Notes under the pieces: model-generated
The model's database searches: none
Told to the model about the DNA's origin: nothing
What the model saw: the letters and a program-made list of their open reading frames with translations, nothing else
In this document: piece by piece, positions 18,054-26,454 of the stretch
How positions within the stretch are numbered: position 1 is the first letter of the stretch
How the letters are laid out: each line of letters opens with the position of its first letter
Source: an uncultured Chloroflexota bacterium
Lineage (GTDB): Bacteria; Chloroflexota; Anaerolineae; Anaerolineales; Anaerolineaceae
Assembly: GCA_902774215.1 (NCBI GenBank)
Contig: CACYHU010000014.1
Location: forward strand, 1-64,000
Direction of reading: 5' to 3'
Length of the DNA: 64,000 bases
Position numbers and translations under genes: made by a program

Positions 18054-19403
18054 TTACAGTTCGATCACGGGGATGTTCAGCAGGGCGGCCGTCTGTTTCA
18101 TCGCGTCGTAAATATCGTCCCAGACCAGTACATAGTGGTGGGGGATTTCTTCCTCGATCAGCCTTTCCGTGGTGCGGCGCACGGGCGCGGTCATCTTTAC
18201 CCGGGTCATGCACCCTCTGGTGACGCGGTCCCGGTCCAGGGCTTCGCCTTTCATGAGCACCAGCTTGTACTGCCCGTGATAATTGTGCAGACGGGCGATC
18301 GTCACGCATCCGGGTTTCAGCGCCGTCCAGAAGGCGGATCCCTGCCCGACCAGCGGATGATTGCACAGTTCGGGATGATATTTGGGATTATGTAGCGAGG
18401 GAGCGGCATTGCCGCAATGCCAGAACGTCATCGTGTTTTCATCTTCATTGATGTCGATCATATCGGTGATGAACGGGGCGTTGTTTTCGGAAAGCAGCAT
18501 CTCCAGCACCTGCGTGATCCCCGCGTCAACATCCCCTTCGCAGCCGATGGAAAGGCCGTCGTCCAGCAGCCGGCCCAGTACGGCGCAGGGCTGTGTATGG
18601 GCGGCACCCATTTCCGGCCAGCATTTGATGATCCCGAAATCATAGCCGTCTGTCTTTACCCGGTTCTTGAGGGCCAGGTACAGCCTGCTGTGGTTTTCAA
18701 GGTGCCCTTCCGGCAGCCGGGAGATATCCCACGCGGCGGAAACCTTTTCCATATCCGCCTTCACTTCCTCTTCGGGCAGTGCGGCCATATCGTCGAAGAC
18801 CGTTTTCAGTTCCGTCGCGTTCATGGTGATCCCGAAGGTGCGGCGGATGACGGTTTCGTCGAATGTGCTCACATAGTAGTTTGTCGGGCGGTACCCGAAC
18901 AGGCCGAGTGTCATCCGGCTCATTGCCTTTTTGACAGCGTATCCTTTCAGCAGGCTGATGACTTTCTTCGCGGCCCGTTCATCCTCTTTGCTGCCGTAGA
19001 CCGTATGACAGGGATAGCCCAGCCTGCCCAGCGCCGCGGCGTTCATGGTCATCGCGCACAAAGCGTTCGCCCACAGTCTTTCCTCCCGTTCATAGGGCAG
19101 TTCGTAGGGCGCCCACAAAATCAGCGGGACGTTCATTTTCTGTACGATGGAGGCGGCGATATCGTCGCCGGTAAACGCGCCGTAAACCATCACGACCGCG
19201 TCCACCTGTTCCCGGCGCATATCGGAAATTGCCTGATCCACCTCCTGCGGTGTGGTGAGGACCTGTTCAGGCATGACCAGGTTCATATCGGACAGGTTCT
19301 CCCTTGCCCAGGCGGTATATTCCTTATGACGCCGGACCGGCAGCTCCCTGGGCCAGCGTCCGGATAAAGTAACGATCAGACCGACATTCAGTTTTTCAGC
19401 CAT
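18054..19403 (-). CDS. L-fucose/L-arabinose isomerase-fold protein, sugar isomerase
   Basis: A 449-residue protein of the fucose/arabinose isomerase superfamily: an N-terminal two-layer region (LNVGLIVTLSGRWPREL, DAVVMVYGAFTGDD) and a C-terminal metal site suggested by GCEGDVDAG (Glu and Asp) and LHNYHGQYKL (His). Such enzymes interconvert aldoses and ketoses using Mn2+. It is shorter than classical FucI (~590), like the uncharacterised branch found in sugar operons. The start at 19403 is set by GGAAGGA 9 nt upstream; the longer frame begins inside the aldolase gene. Co-transcribed between the aldolase (20 bp) and PFK (10 bp). The substrate is probably the same sugar as the LacI-controlled importer. 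Confidence 0.8.
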   Translation of the reverse strand: MAEKLNVGLIVTLSGRWPRELPVRRHKEYTAWARENLSDMNLVMPEQVLTTPQEVDQAISDMRREQVDAVVMVYGAFTGDDIAASIVQKMNVPLILWAPYELPYEREERLWANALCAMTMNAAALGRLGYPCHTVYGSKEDERAAKKVISLLKGYAVKKAMSRMTLGLFGYRPTNYYVSTFDETVIRRTFGITMNATELKTVFDDMAALPEEEVKADMEKVSAAWDISRLPEGHLENHSRLYLALKNRVKTDGYDFGIIKCWPEMGAAHTQPCAVLGRLLDDGLSIGCEGDVDAGITQVLEMLLSENNAPFITDMIDINEDENTMTFWHCGNAAPSLHNPKYHPELCNHPLVGQGSAFWTALKPGCVTIARLHNYHGQYKLVLMKGEALDRDRVTRGCMTRVKMTAPVRRTTERLIEEEIPHHYVLVWDDIYDAMKQTAALLNIPVIEL

Positions 19404-19422
19404 TTTATTTTTCCTTCCCTGC

Positions 19423-20277
19423 TTATGCCTTGTTTTCGGAACCGGACAGCTCGATGATGTGTTTGACATCTTCGGCCAGCGCATTGCACGCGAACTGGCT
19501 CACCTTCCAGCTGTGGCCCTGATGGTCGAGTTTCAGGCCTTCCTCCAGATGTTCGATATATTTCCAGCGGATCTCCGTGCCGAAATTGATCTTGGCGATC
19601 CCAAGCTCTTTCACAGCCTTCCGGATGATGCTCTCGTCCATGCCGGTGCATCCGTGGAGCACCAGCGGCAGGTCGCAGAAACCGCGGACCGCTTCCAGCA
19701 CGTCAAGCCGGATATCGGGTTTTCCTCTGTAGAATCCGTGGGCATTTCCGATACCGATCGCCAGCGTATCCGGCGAACACAGGGAGAGAAATTCCTTCAC
19801 CTGTTCCGGGTCGGCAACGTTTTTGTTTTCCAGAACAGCGCCTGTATTGTCCAGCCGCTGCAGTTCCCCGATCTCCGCCTCAACGGGCACACGGAAGCAG
19901 CGCGCGACATTCACGATGCTCTGTGTCAGCGCGGCGTTTTCACGGACCGGAAGTGTGGAGCCGTCGATCATGAGCGAAGTAAATCCCAGCCGGAGCGCTT
20001 CCATGCAGATCTCAAAATCACTGCCGTGATCCAGATGGATGGAAACAGGGACGGAAACCTTTCCCGCGCACCATTTCGCGACCTGTACGAACCAGTCATG
20101 CCCGCTGTATGCGCCGGTAGCGACATAATGGGCGAGGATGACCGGGGACCTCATTTCTTCTGCTGCTTTGCAGATGGCCATGATGATATCATAATTCCCG
20201 CCCTGGGTATTGATCGCCGGAATGGCGTATCCTTCCCGGCGGGCACGCTGTAACTGTTCGATGTTTGTTGACAACAT
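19423..20277 (-). CDS. Class II (zinc) ketose-bisphosphate aldolase, KbaY/FbaA-type, paralogue 1
   Basis: About 284 residues. It cleaves a ketose 1-phosphate or 1,6-bisphosphate to DHAP and an aldehyde. Zinc ligands and active site are visible: HLDHGSD (~82), VEAEIGEL (~130), GNAHGFY (~176), VLHGCTGMD (~206) and NFGTEIR. I chose the ATG at 20277 rather than the TTG four codons upstream, because GGAG touches the TTG. First gene of a three-gene operon under a clear promoter (20333-20362) with a LacI-type operator candidate between promoter and gene. The pairing with an isomerase and PFK outlines an EMP-like route for a sugar other than glucose. Confidence 0.9.
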   Translation of the reverse strand: MLSTNIEQLQRARREGYAIPAINTQGGNYDIIMAICKAAEEMRSPVILAHYVATGAYSGHDWFVQVAKWCAGKVSVPVSIHLDHGSDFEICMEALRLGFTSLMIDGSTLPVRENAALTQSIVNVARCFRVPVEAEIGELQRLDNTGAVLENKNVADPEQVKEFLSLCSPDTLAIGIGNAHGFYRGKPDIRLDVLEAVRGFCDLPLVLHGCTGMDESIIRKAVKELGIAKINFGTEIRWKYIEHLEEGLKLDHQGHSWKVSQFACNALAEDVKHIIELSGSENKA

Positions 20278-20309
20278 AATGATCGGCAAGCTCCTTTGAC
20301 CGCATAAAT

Positions 20310-20324
20310 GTTTACACGTATGTA
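20310..20324. promoter_or_regulatory. Candidate LacI-family operator, site 1
   Basis: GTTTACACGTATGTA is a near-palindrome around ACGT. Its reverse complement TACATACGTGTAAAC parallels site 2 (TACACACGTGTTTAC). It sits 9 bp past the -10 box of the aldolase operon, where a repressor would block elongation. Confidence 0.65.
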
Positions 20325-20332
20325 GTAATTGA

Positions 20333-20362
20333 AGTATAGCATAACCAACGGGTTTGTGTCAA
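20333..20362 (-). promoter_or_regulatory. Promoter of the aldolase-isomerase-PFK operon
   Basis: Minus-strand -35 TTGACA, 18-bp spacer, -10 TATACT, about 55 bp before the aldolase ATG. Confidence 0.7.
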
Positions 20363-20425
20363 GAGATAAGCGTATAACTTATGAGTAATTCGCCTTAAAT
20401 TTGAATGTTAATGACATAATTCTTA

Positions 20426-20454
20426 TTGACTGAAATACATTTCTGTGATAGGAT
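20426..20454 (+). promoter_or_regulatory. Promoter of the lacI-type gene
   Basis: TTGACT, 17-bp spacer, TAGGAT. Just after it lies TACACATATAAAC, a weaker relative of the operator half-sites, which suggests autoregulation. Confidence 0.6.
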
Positions 20455-20486
20455 ATACACATATAAACAATTTGAGGGAATGGCGA

Positions 20487-21515
20487 ATGACAGGTAAAAA
20501 TACAGTCCCCACCCGAAAAGATGTCGCAGAGCTGGCAGGCGTATCCGAAACGATCGTCTCCTACGTTCTCAACGCGAACCGCTATGTTTCCGCGGACAAG
20601 AAGAAAAGAGTCCTTGAGGCAGTGGAGAAACTCCATTACCGTCCCAACTCGATTGCCCGCGCGCTGAAGGGAAAAGGGAACAGCCACATCCTCTTCATCG
20701 CCGATAATGTCGCCAATGACTATTTCGGGCGTCTTCTGCAGGAACTGGACAGCGTCGCCTATGACAGGGGCTACCTTGTTTCTCTGATGAGCGCAAAAAA
20801 CAACAGGGACTTCATCACCCGTATCCTTTCAAGACAGGTGGACGCGGTGATCATTTCCTCCGCCAGCCTGGCGGAAAACTATATTCAGGAGCTGGTGGAC
20901 AACAGCCTGCCCGTGGTTCTCCTGATGACCCGGGACTACGCTTCGGTGCACGGGCGGGTGGCGCGGATCTATACCGGGATCGAATCCGGGATCATGAGCG
21001 CTGTCCGGCTGCTGTATGAAAGCGGATGCAGGAACCTCGTCCATGTGGACCGTGTCAGCCGCAATCTGCATTTCTCCAACCGGCAGGATCTGCGCTTCCG
21101 CGGATTCTGCAACCAGATGGAAACGCTCGGCATACAGCTGACCGAGCATTCCTTCATCAGCGGCTGCAGGGATTACGATGAGCTGTTCAGTGCGGTCTGC
21201 AGGCGGATCCAAAGCGATGTGCCCGCGGACGGTTTTGTATGCCGGAACGACAGACTGGCCTGTACCGTACTGAACGCTGTCCTGGCCTGTGGGAAAAAAG
21301 TCCCTGATGAGGTCTCTGTTATCGGATTTGATGACTCCGACAGCAGCAAGGTGGTCCGGCCGGCACTTTCAACCATCGCGATGGATCAGAAAGGCATTGC
21401 CTCCGCGGCTCTGGAGCTGATCGAGATGATGGTCAGCGGGGAGACCCCCGTGGAGAAGCACCTGGTCACCAGGATGGTCCTGCGGGAAACCACCAGACAG
21501 CAGGATCCCGAGTAA
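20487..21515 (+). CDS. LacI-family transcriptional regulator
   Basis: A 342-residue repressor. The N-terminal LacI helix-turn-helix is complete (TRKDVAELAGVSETIVSYVLN, residues ~8-28, then RPNSIARALKG hinge), followed by a periplasmic-binding-protein-like sugar sensor with the usual C-terminal motif VIGFDDSD. The ATG at 20487 follows GAGGG; the 14 extra codons upstream are in the leader. It is divergent from the aldolase operon and convergent with the MalEFG-type importer. Matching operator-like palindromes at both promoters (20310, 24806) indicate that it controls uptake and catabolism together, relieved by the transported sugar or a derivative. Confidence 0.92.
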   Translation: MTGKNTVPTRKDVAELAGVSETIVSYVLNANRYVSADKKKRVLEAVEKLHYRPNSIARALKGKGNSHILFIADNVANDYFGRLLQELDSVAYDRGYLVSLMSAKNNRDFITRILSRQVDAVIISSASLAENYIQELVDNSLPVVLLMTRDYASVHGRVARIYTGIESGIMSAVRLLYESGCRNLVHVDRVSRNLHFSNRQDLRFRGFCNQMETLGIQLTEHSFISGCRDYDELFSAVCRRIQSDVPADGFVCRNDRLACTVLNAVLACGKKVPDEVSVIGFDDSDSSKVVRPALSTIAMDQKGIASAALELIEMMVSGETPVEKHLVTRMVLRETTRQQDPE

Positions 21516-21532
21516 TATAACATTCGTAAAAC

Positions 21533-21576
21533 AAAAAGGTGCGGCTTCCGAATATGGAGCCGCACCTTTTGTTTTA
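21533..21576. terminator. Bidirectional terminator between lacI and malG-like genes
   Basis: AAAAGGTGCGGCT and AGCCGCACCTTTT flank a short loop between convergent genes; U runs occur on both strands. Confidence 0.85.
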
Positions 21577-21596
21577 CGGGAAGTAACGGTTTGGGA

Positions 21597-22439
21597 TCAG
21601 CCTTTTACCGCACCCGCGACAAGACCCTTGATCATATATTTCTGGAAGAAGAAGAACAGGATGATCATGGGCACAGCGCCGAGAATGGACGCGGAATTGA
21701 TGAGCTGCCAGTCGCTTACCTCACCCAGATAGGTGAGCTTGAGCCCCTGGGACAGCGTCCAAAGCTGCGGAGAGCGGACCAGTGTGATGGCATGGAGGTA
21801 ATCATCCCACGTCATCAGGAAGCTGTAGATCCCGACAGCCAGGATGCCCGGTACCACCAGCGGCATGATGATGCGCAGCAGCGTCTTCAGCCTGCCGCAG
21901 CCGTCCACCCAGGCGGCTTCCTCCAGGTCACGCGGGATCGCGTCGAAAAAGGATGCCATCAGCGAGACGGAAAAAGGCACCTGCGTTGCGCTGATGGCCA
22001 GCACAAGGCCGAGATGGCTGTCTGTCAGCCCGAGCCGCCGCATAATGCTGTAAAGCGAGATCAGACGGCTGATGACCGGCATCATCTGTGAGAAGGAAAA
22101 TGTCGCCAGCAGTATCACGTTCCATTTGAAATGGAACCGGCTGAGAGCGTATCCGGCGAGGATCGAGATTATGCAGATGATGACCGCCGCGATGGCTGAA
22201 ACGATCAGGTTGTTTTTATAGTAGACAAGGAATTTCCCGTCACGGAACAGTGTGTTGAAGCCGTCAAAAGATATATTTTCCGGCCACAGGGAGGGGACGA
22301 TGCGGTAGGATTCCACATTGGTTTTGAGGGATGTCACCAGCATCCAGTAAACCGGGAATAAAAGGAACAAAAATATCACAGCTAACGCAAGATACTTGAA
22401 GAGCGAACTGCTTATCCTGAGGAAACTTCTGTTATTCAT
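21597..22439 (-). CDS. Carbohydrate ABC transporter permease, MalG/UgpE type
   Basis: A 280-residue inner-membrane permease with six predicted helices. The EAA loop DLEEAAWVDGCGRLKTLLRIIMPLVVPG (~185-212) docks the ATPase, and the N-terminal region FLLFPVYWMLVTSLKT is typical of MalG. I chose the ATG at 22439, 6 nt after AAAGGA; the longer frame would overlap the malF-like stop. Third gene of the operon, 16 bp after the malF-like gene. No ATPase gene is in the operon, so it presumably uses a shared MsmK/MalK-type ATPase encoded elsewhere, as in many Firmicutes. Confidence 0.92.
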   Translation of the reverse strand: MNNRSFLRISSSLFKYLALAVIFLFLLFPVYWMLVTSLKTNVESYRIVPSLWPENISFDGFNTLFRDGKFLVYYKNNLIVSAIAAVIICIISILAGYALSRFHFKWNVILLATFSFSQMMPVISRLISLYSIMRRLGLTDSHLGLVLAISATQVPFSVSLMASFFDAIPRDLEEAAWVDGCGRLKTLLRIIMPLVVPGILAVGIYSFLMTWDDYLHAITLVRSPQLWTLSQGLKLTYLGEVSDWQLINSASILGAVPMIILFFFFQKYMIKGLVAGAVKG

Positions 22440-22455
22440 GGCTGTTCCTTTCCGG

Positions 22456-23391
22456 CTAATCATTTCCGCGCCTGAAGATCAGGTTGAAAACCAGAACGAC
22501 AACGATCATGACCAGCAGCCATACGGTTGTCACTGCCGCGCCGGATCCGTAGTTGTTATTGACAAAAGCTTCATTGTATGAAAGCACTGCCAGGGTCGTG
22601 GTGGCTCCCACCGGTCCGCCGTTGGTGAGCGTCGCAAACAGGGGATACTGTTTGAAATTCTCAATGATGCACATGGAGACGGAAACCGCGATCACGCTGC
22701 GCATATAAGGGATCATGATATGGATCAGCCGTGTGAAATATCCCGCGCCGTCGATCTTCGCTGCCTCCATGATGTCGTCGGGAACGTTCTGCATTCCCGC
22801 GAGCAGCAGCAGCGTCATCAGCGGCACCTGTTTCCAGAGACCCGCGATGATCACGCCCCACAGCGCGGTGTTTTTGCTGTTCAGAATGCCGAAATCCGTG
22901 ATCTCCCCTTTGGAAAAAACATTCACCAGATACTGCAGCAGCCCGTACGGGTTCGCGTAGATCCATGCCCAGAGCAGACCTGCGATCACGGTGGGGATCA
23001 CCCAGGGGATCATCATGATGCTGCGCAGGAAGCGTGCCCCGACCGGTTCGGAATTCAGGATGAGGGCAAGCGCCATGCTGACAACAAAGGTCAGGCCGAC
23101 TGTCCATGCCACAAATGTGCCCGTGATGCTGATGGCCGACTGCAGCTTTCCCGCTTTCCACAGACGGGTGTAATTGGCGAAATCATTCCATACCCCGGGC
23201 CTGTTTTTGGTGAGATTTGCGATTTTATAATCGGTGAAGCTCATCGCAACCGAATCTACGATCGGGATCAGGATAAAAGCCACACACAGGATAATGGCGG
23301 GAAGGAGCAGACAGAAACAGAATAACCTGTCCTGCTGTTTCCGCGAGCGAAAATTCAGCCATGAACGGCGGGGTGCTGGTGATGAATGCAT
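22456..23391 (-). CDS. Carbohydrate ABC transporter permease, MalF/UgpA type
   Basis: A 311-residue permease with about six helices. It contains FCLLLPAIILCVAFILIPIVDSVAMSFTDY, the MalF/LacF N-terminal pattern, and an EAA loop NVPDDIMEAAKIDGAGYFTRLIHIMIPYM. AAGGAG lies 8-9 nt before the ATG. It follows the binding-protein gene after a hairpin (23416-23445) that should lower its expression relative to that protein. It forms the heterodimeric channel with the MalG-type partner downstream. Confidence 0.92.
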   Translation of the reverse strand: MHSSPAPRRSWLNFRSRKQQDRLFCFCLLLPAIILCVAFILIPIVDSVAMSFTDYKIANLTKNRPGVWNDFANYTRLWKAGKLQSAISITGTFVAWTVGLTFVVSMALALILNSEPVGARFLRSIMMIPWVIPTVIAGLLWAWIYANPYGLLQYLVNVFSKGEITDFGILNSKNTALWGVIIAGLWKQVPLMTLLLLAGMQNVPDDIMEAAKIDGAGYFTRLIHIMIPYMRSVIAVSVSMCIIENFKQYPLFATLTNGGPVGATTTLAVLSYNEAFVNNNYGSGAAVTTVWLLVMIVVVLVFNLIFRRGND

Positions 23392-23415
23392 GCTTCACTT
23401 CTCCTTGATTCAATG

Positions 23416-23445
23416 AAAAAGGGGAAGACCTGTAAGTCTCCCCCT
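23416..23445 (-). terminator. Attenuator hairpin between binding protein and permease genes
   Basis: Minus-strand GGGGGAGACTTACAGGTCTTCCCC-type hairpin followed by TTTTT, inside the operon. It probably lets the binding protein be made in excess. Confidence 0.75.
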
Positions 23446-23463
23446 CTGCAAAATATGATGGAA

Positions 23464-24747
23464 TTACTGATTGATGAAGTATTCAGCTTCGGTGATGTAG
23501 CTGTCTACGGCATCTTCCATTGAGGCACCGTTGATCGTATAATCCAGCACCATCGTAGCAAGCTGCTTCTGAACGCTCACCATCGGGCCGATCTGGGTCT
23601 GTTTCTGTACATGGGAGACACCCTTTGCAGCGCCTTCCAGGATCGGGGAGATCCTGCAGTCTTCCATACCCTTGTGGGCAACGAAAGCAAGACCGATATT
23701 GTTCAGATATCCTTCCAGTGTTTCGGTGCTGGTGCAGTACCGGATGAACAGGTCGACAGCTTCTTTCTGTCCGTCGCTGAGGCCGTCACCGATCAGGAAG
23801 CAGTGAGATTCGACCAGAGAATTGCCCTTGCCGTTGGTACCCATGACGACCGGCAGCGGAGCAGTGACGGTAAAGTTCGCGGCGTTGGCGTCAACTTCAC
23901 CGATCTGGGCATAACCCCAGGAAGAGTCAACATAGGCGATCACGTTGCCGGCACCGAAGGCAGCTCTGTAGTCCTTCAGCTTCAGGTTTTCCTGTGTATA
24001 GCCGTTTCCGATCAGGTATTTGTAGAAATCCAGCATTTCAGCCATGGCTGTGGCATTCGGTTCGGCTTTCAGGTCTGCCAGTTCGCCGTCATCGGTGAGC
24101 AGCTGTCCGCCGAAAGCGTTGTAGATGGCGTTGATGTTGGCGCCGGTGGCGGGAACTTCCGCGGTGGTCAGGCCGAAAATGGTGGAAACCTTGCCGCTGT
24201 CTTTATAGAATGTGTCCAGCGTTTCGATCCAGGTCTTGAGTTCGTCCAGTGTAGTGGGGAATTCATCGGCACTCATGCCGGCTGCTTCCACCAGATCTTT
24301 GTTGATGAATACGATGGAATTGGTGTAATAGTGCGGGACCGCATAAACACCGTCGGCATAATTCATCTGGTCGAGGACATAATCATAATACCCTTCGTAG
24401 AATTCAGGGTCGATCACGTCTTTCGGCTGCTGAATGAATTCACCGTCGACAAGAGCGGGGATCCAGCTGACTTCGCCGTAGATCAGATCGACGCTCATGC
24501 CGGAGCCGAGGTCATTGGTGAAAGTCTGGATCATGCTGTTGTAATCAACTGTCACGGTCTCGACGGTCACCCACGGGTTGGCTTCTTCAAAGGCTTCCAC
24601 AGTGTTCTTCCACCAGTCAGCCTTGGCTGTCTCGGAAAGGGCATAATTGTAAAAGCGGATGGTTACAGGTTCTTTCTCCTGAGCCATAACGGCAGCGGCA
24701 GAGAGCAGCATTACAGCTGCGAGCAGCAGGACAACGATTCTTTTCAT
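23464..24747 (-). CDS. Sugar ABC transporter substrate-binding protein (family 1)
   Basis: A 427-residue MalE-like family 1 binding protein for the LacI-controlled importer. The signal peptide MKRIVVLLLAAVMLLSAAAVMAQ ends in an AMA-Q type signal peptidase I site, and no lipobox Cys is present, unusual for a Gram-positive binding protein. Mature motifs include ITIRFYNYAL-like start (VTIRFYNYALSETAK) and the C-terminal repeat region. The ATG at 24747 follows AAGGAG; 22 upstream codons are leader. First gene of a three-gene operon with its own promoter and operator. Confidence 0.92.
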   Translation of the reverse strand: MKRIVVLLLAAVMLLSAAAVMAQEKEPVTIRFYNYALSETAKADWWKNTVEAFEEANPWVTVETVTVDYNSMIQTFTNDLGSGMSVDLIYGEVSWIPALVDGEFIQQPKDVIDPEFYEGYYDYVLDQMNYADGVYAVPHYYTNSIVFINKDLVEAAGMSADEFPTTLDELKTWIETLDTFYKDSGKVSTIFGLTTAEVPATGANINAIYNAFGGQLLTDDGELADLKAEPNATAMAEMLDFYKYLIGNGYTQENLKLKDYRAAFGAGNVIAYVDSSWGYAQIGEVDANAANFTVTAPLPVVMGTNGKGNSLVESHCFLIGDGLSDGQKEAVDLFIRYCTSTETLEGYLNNIGLAFVAHKGMEDCRISPILEGAAKGVSHVQKQTQIGPMVSVQKQLATMVLDYTINGASMEDAVDSYITEAEYFINQ

Positions 24748-24805
24748 TTTTTTCTCCTTAATGTTTGTACGGCACCTCGGTCCGTATTGAAACAAACCAA
24801 AATAT

Positions 24806-24820
24806 GTAAACACGTGTGTA
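24806..24820. promoter_or_regulatory. Candidate LacI-family operator, site 2
   Basis: GTAAACACGTGTGTA is a near-palindrome around ACGT. It overlaps the downstream edge of the -10 box of the binding-protein operon and matches site 1 at 20310. Confidence 0.65.
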
Positions 24821-24848
24821 TCTTACTACAGGTTCTTTATTATGTCAA
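24820..24848 (-). promoter_or_regulatory. Promoter of the MalEFG-type operon
   Basis: Minus-strand -35 TTGACA, 17-bp spacer, -10 TAAGAT. Confidence 0.7.
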
Positions 24849-25051
24849 GTGTTTTTTTGTGATTAATGTGAATGTAAAATCACTGGATTCTGATGATGAA
24901 AATCAGTCAAATCTATCAGGATGTATGATAATTATGTCGTAGAGATCAGATGCTGACAATAAATGTAATGATATATTCGCGGCAGATTGCCTCTTTCAAA
25001 AAATCACTATACACATATGTGGATAACGGAAGCGGAGATCAGGAATATCAA

Positions 25052-25074
25052 AAAGCGCCGGTTTACCGGCGCTC
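25052..25074 (-). terminator. Terminator of the glycolytic operon
   Basis: AGCGCCGG-TAAA-CCGGCGCT followed by TTTTT on the minus strand, 22 bp past the pgi stop. Confidence 0.85.
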
Positions 25075-25096
25075 CTGATATCAGTTTTGAATGAAG

Positions 25097-26356
25097 TTAT
25101 TTTCCCAGTGCCCTGAACATCCAGCCTTTGTATGCTTCCACGCCCGGCTGATCGAAGGGGTTGATGCCGAGGATCTCACCGGAAAGGTAACAGGCAAACT
25201 GGAAGAAATAAAACAGCTGGCCGAAATGGTATGCGTCAAGCCGGTCCAGATCAAAGATCACGCAGGGCATCTTCTGGCTGTGAGCAGTGAGTGTGGCTTC
25301 GAAGGCGGCTTTGTTGATCTCAAAAAAGTCCTTGCCGTTCAGATAATCGAAAAAGTCCTGCTTCCCGTCGCTGCGGATCACCAGGCTGGAGTCCTGTTCC
25401 TTTACGTTCAGGAAAGTCTCAAACATCAGCGGGGCGCCGTCCTGCAGGTACTGCCCGACCGCATGCAGCTCCTCGGAGTACTCTGCCGCGACCGGGAAGA
25501 TCCCTTTGCCGTCCTTCCCTTCGCTTTCAGCGAAGAGCTGGACCCACCATTTGAAGAACCAGCTGAACTGCGGTTCAAACGCGGCCATCATTTCAAGGAC
25601 ATATCCTTTCTGGTTGTAGAGATTCCGCAGCGCGGCATACTTCAGGGCGAGGTTGTCTTCCGCTCCGGTTTCATGCAGCAGCGCGGCCATGTCTTTGCCG
25701 CCCCGGACCAGTGCGCGGATGTCGATGCCCGCCACGGCCATGGGCAGCAGACCGACATAGCTGAAAGCGCTGTAGCGCCCGCCGATATCTGTCGGGAAGG
25801 GAACAAAGGTATAGCCTTCCTTTTCACAGAGTTTTTCCAGTGAAGATCCGAAGGTGCCGGTGCAGATCGTGCGTCCTGCGGCTTCCTCCGGAGAATATTT
25901 TTCCGCCATGGCTTCCCGCAGGATGCGGAAGGAAGAACCGGGTTCCAGCGTCTCAAAATTTTTGGCGATGCAGTCGATGGTGTAATCTTTCCCTTCGAGG
26001 CTCTTCAGCATTTTGTTCAGCGCATGCGGGGAAAGGGTATTCCCGGCATAAATGATCTCGGTGCCGCCGTCATCCGCCAGCGCTTTGATGACGCTGCGGG
26101 CGGCATTGTTGCTGCCCCCGACACCGATGAGGACAAAGGCATCACTGTCTGCCCGGATCTCCGCTGCGATCGCTTCGATCCGGCTGAGCGTATCATCGCC
26201 TGCCCATTTGTCAAGATCCAGCCAGCCCTGGCTGTCCGCGTATTTTTCTTCACCTGCCTGGGCCCGTTTGAGGATGGGACCGGCGTTTTTCATGGCCTGT
26301 GCCAGTTCTTCCGGTGCAACAAGATTCTTTTGATCTTTGATCGTAATATTCAGCAT
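25097..26356 (-). CDS. pgi: Glucose-6-phosphate isomerase
   Basis: A 419-residue cytosolic enzyme interconverting glucose 6-phosphate and fructose 6-phosphate. Both family signatures are clear: GGRYSAFSYVGLLPMAVAG (~198-216) and the C-terminal NPFDQPGVEAYK. IGVGGSNNAARS forms the phosphate site; the usual sequence is GIGGS. Length fits the short Gram-positive form (~420-450). It is the last gene of the GH3-to-pgi operon, just before a strong terminator. The gap to the PFK gene upstream carries a short tandem repeat. Clustering with PFK, aldolase and triosephosphate isomerase implies co-induction on a glucoside. Confidence 0.95.
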   Translation of the reverse strand: MLNITIKDQKNLVAPEELAQAMKNAGPILKRAQAGEEKYADSQGWLDLDKWAGDDTLSRIEAIAAEIRADSDAFVLIGVGGSNNAARSVIKALADDGGTEIIYAGNTLSPHALNKMLKSLEGKDYTIDCIAKNFETLEPGSSFRILREAMAEKYSPEEAAGRTICTGTFGSSLEKLCEKEGYTFVPFPTDIGGRYSAFSYVGLLPMAVAGIDIRALVRGGKDMAALLHETGAEDNLALKYAALRNLYNQKGYVLEMMAAFEPQFSWFFKWWVQLFAESEGKDGKGIFPVAAEYSEELHAVGQYLQDGAPLMFETFLNVKEQDSSLVIRSDGKQDFFDYLNGKDFFEINKAAFEATLTAHSQKMPCVIFDLDRLDAYHFGQLFYFFQFACYLSGEILGINPFDQPGVEAYKGWMFRALGK

Positions 26357-26425
26357 AATTCCTCTATTCCCTGCTAAAGTGAGTCATTTCATGAAATCAG
26401 GGCGCGAAGCGCCATCCTTATCCAC

Positions 26426-26454
26426 CTGATCCCTGACCACTGATCCCTGACCCC
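26426..26454. repeat. Short tandem repeat CTGATCCCTGACCA
   Basis: Two 14-bp units between pgi and the PFK gene. A related run (CTGATCACTGACCAC...) lies in the gap at 30014-30047 of the same operon. Confidence 0.6.

Noticed and set aside
23611..24942. 443-codon plus-strand frame over the sugar-binding protein
   Set aside because: Mirror frame of a well-supported minus-strand gene; no motif and no start signal.
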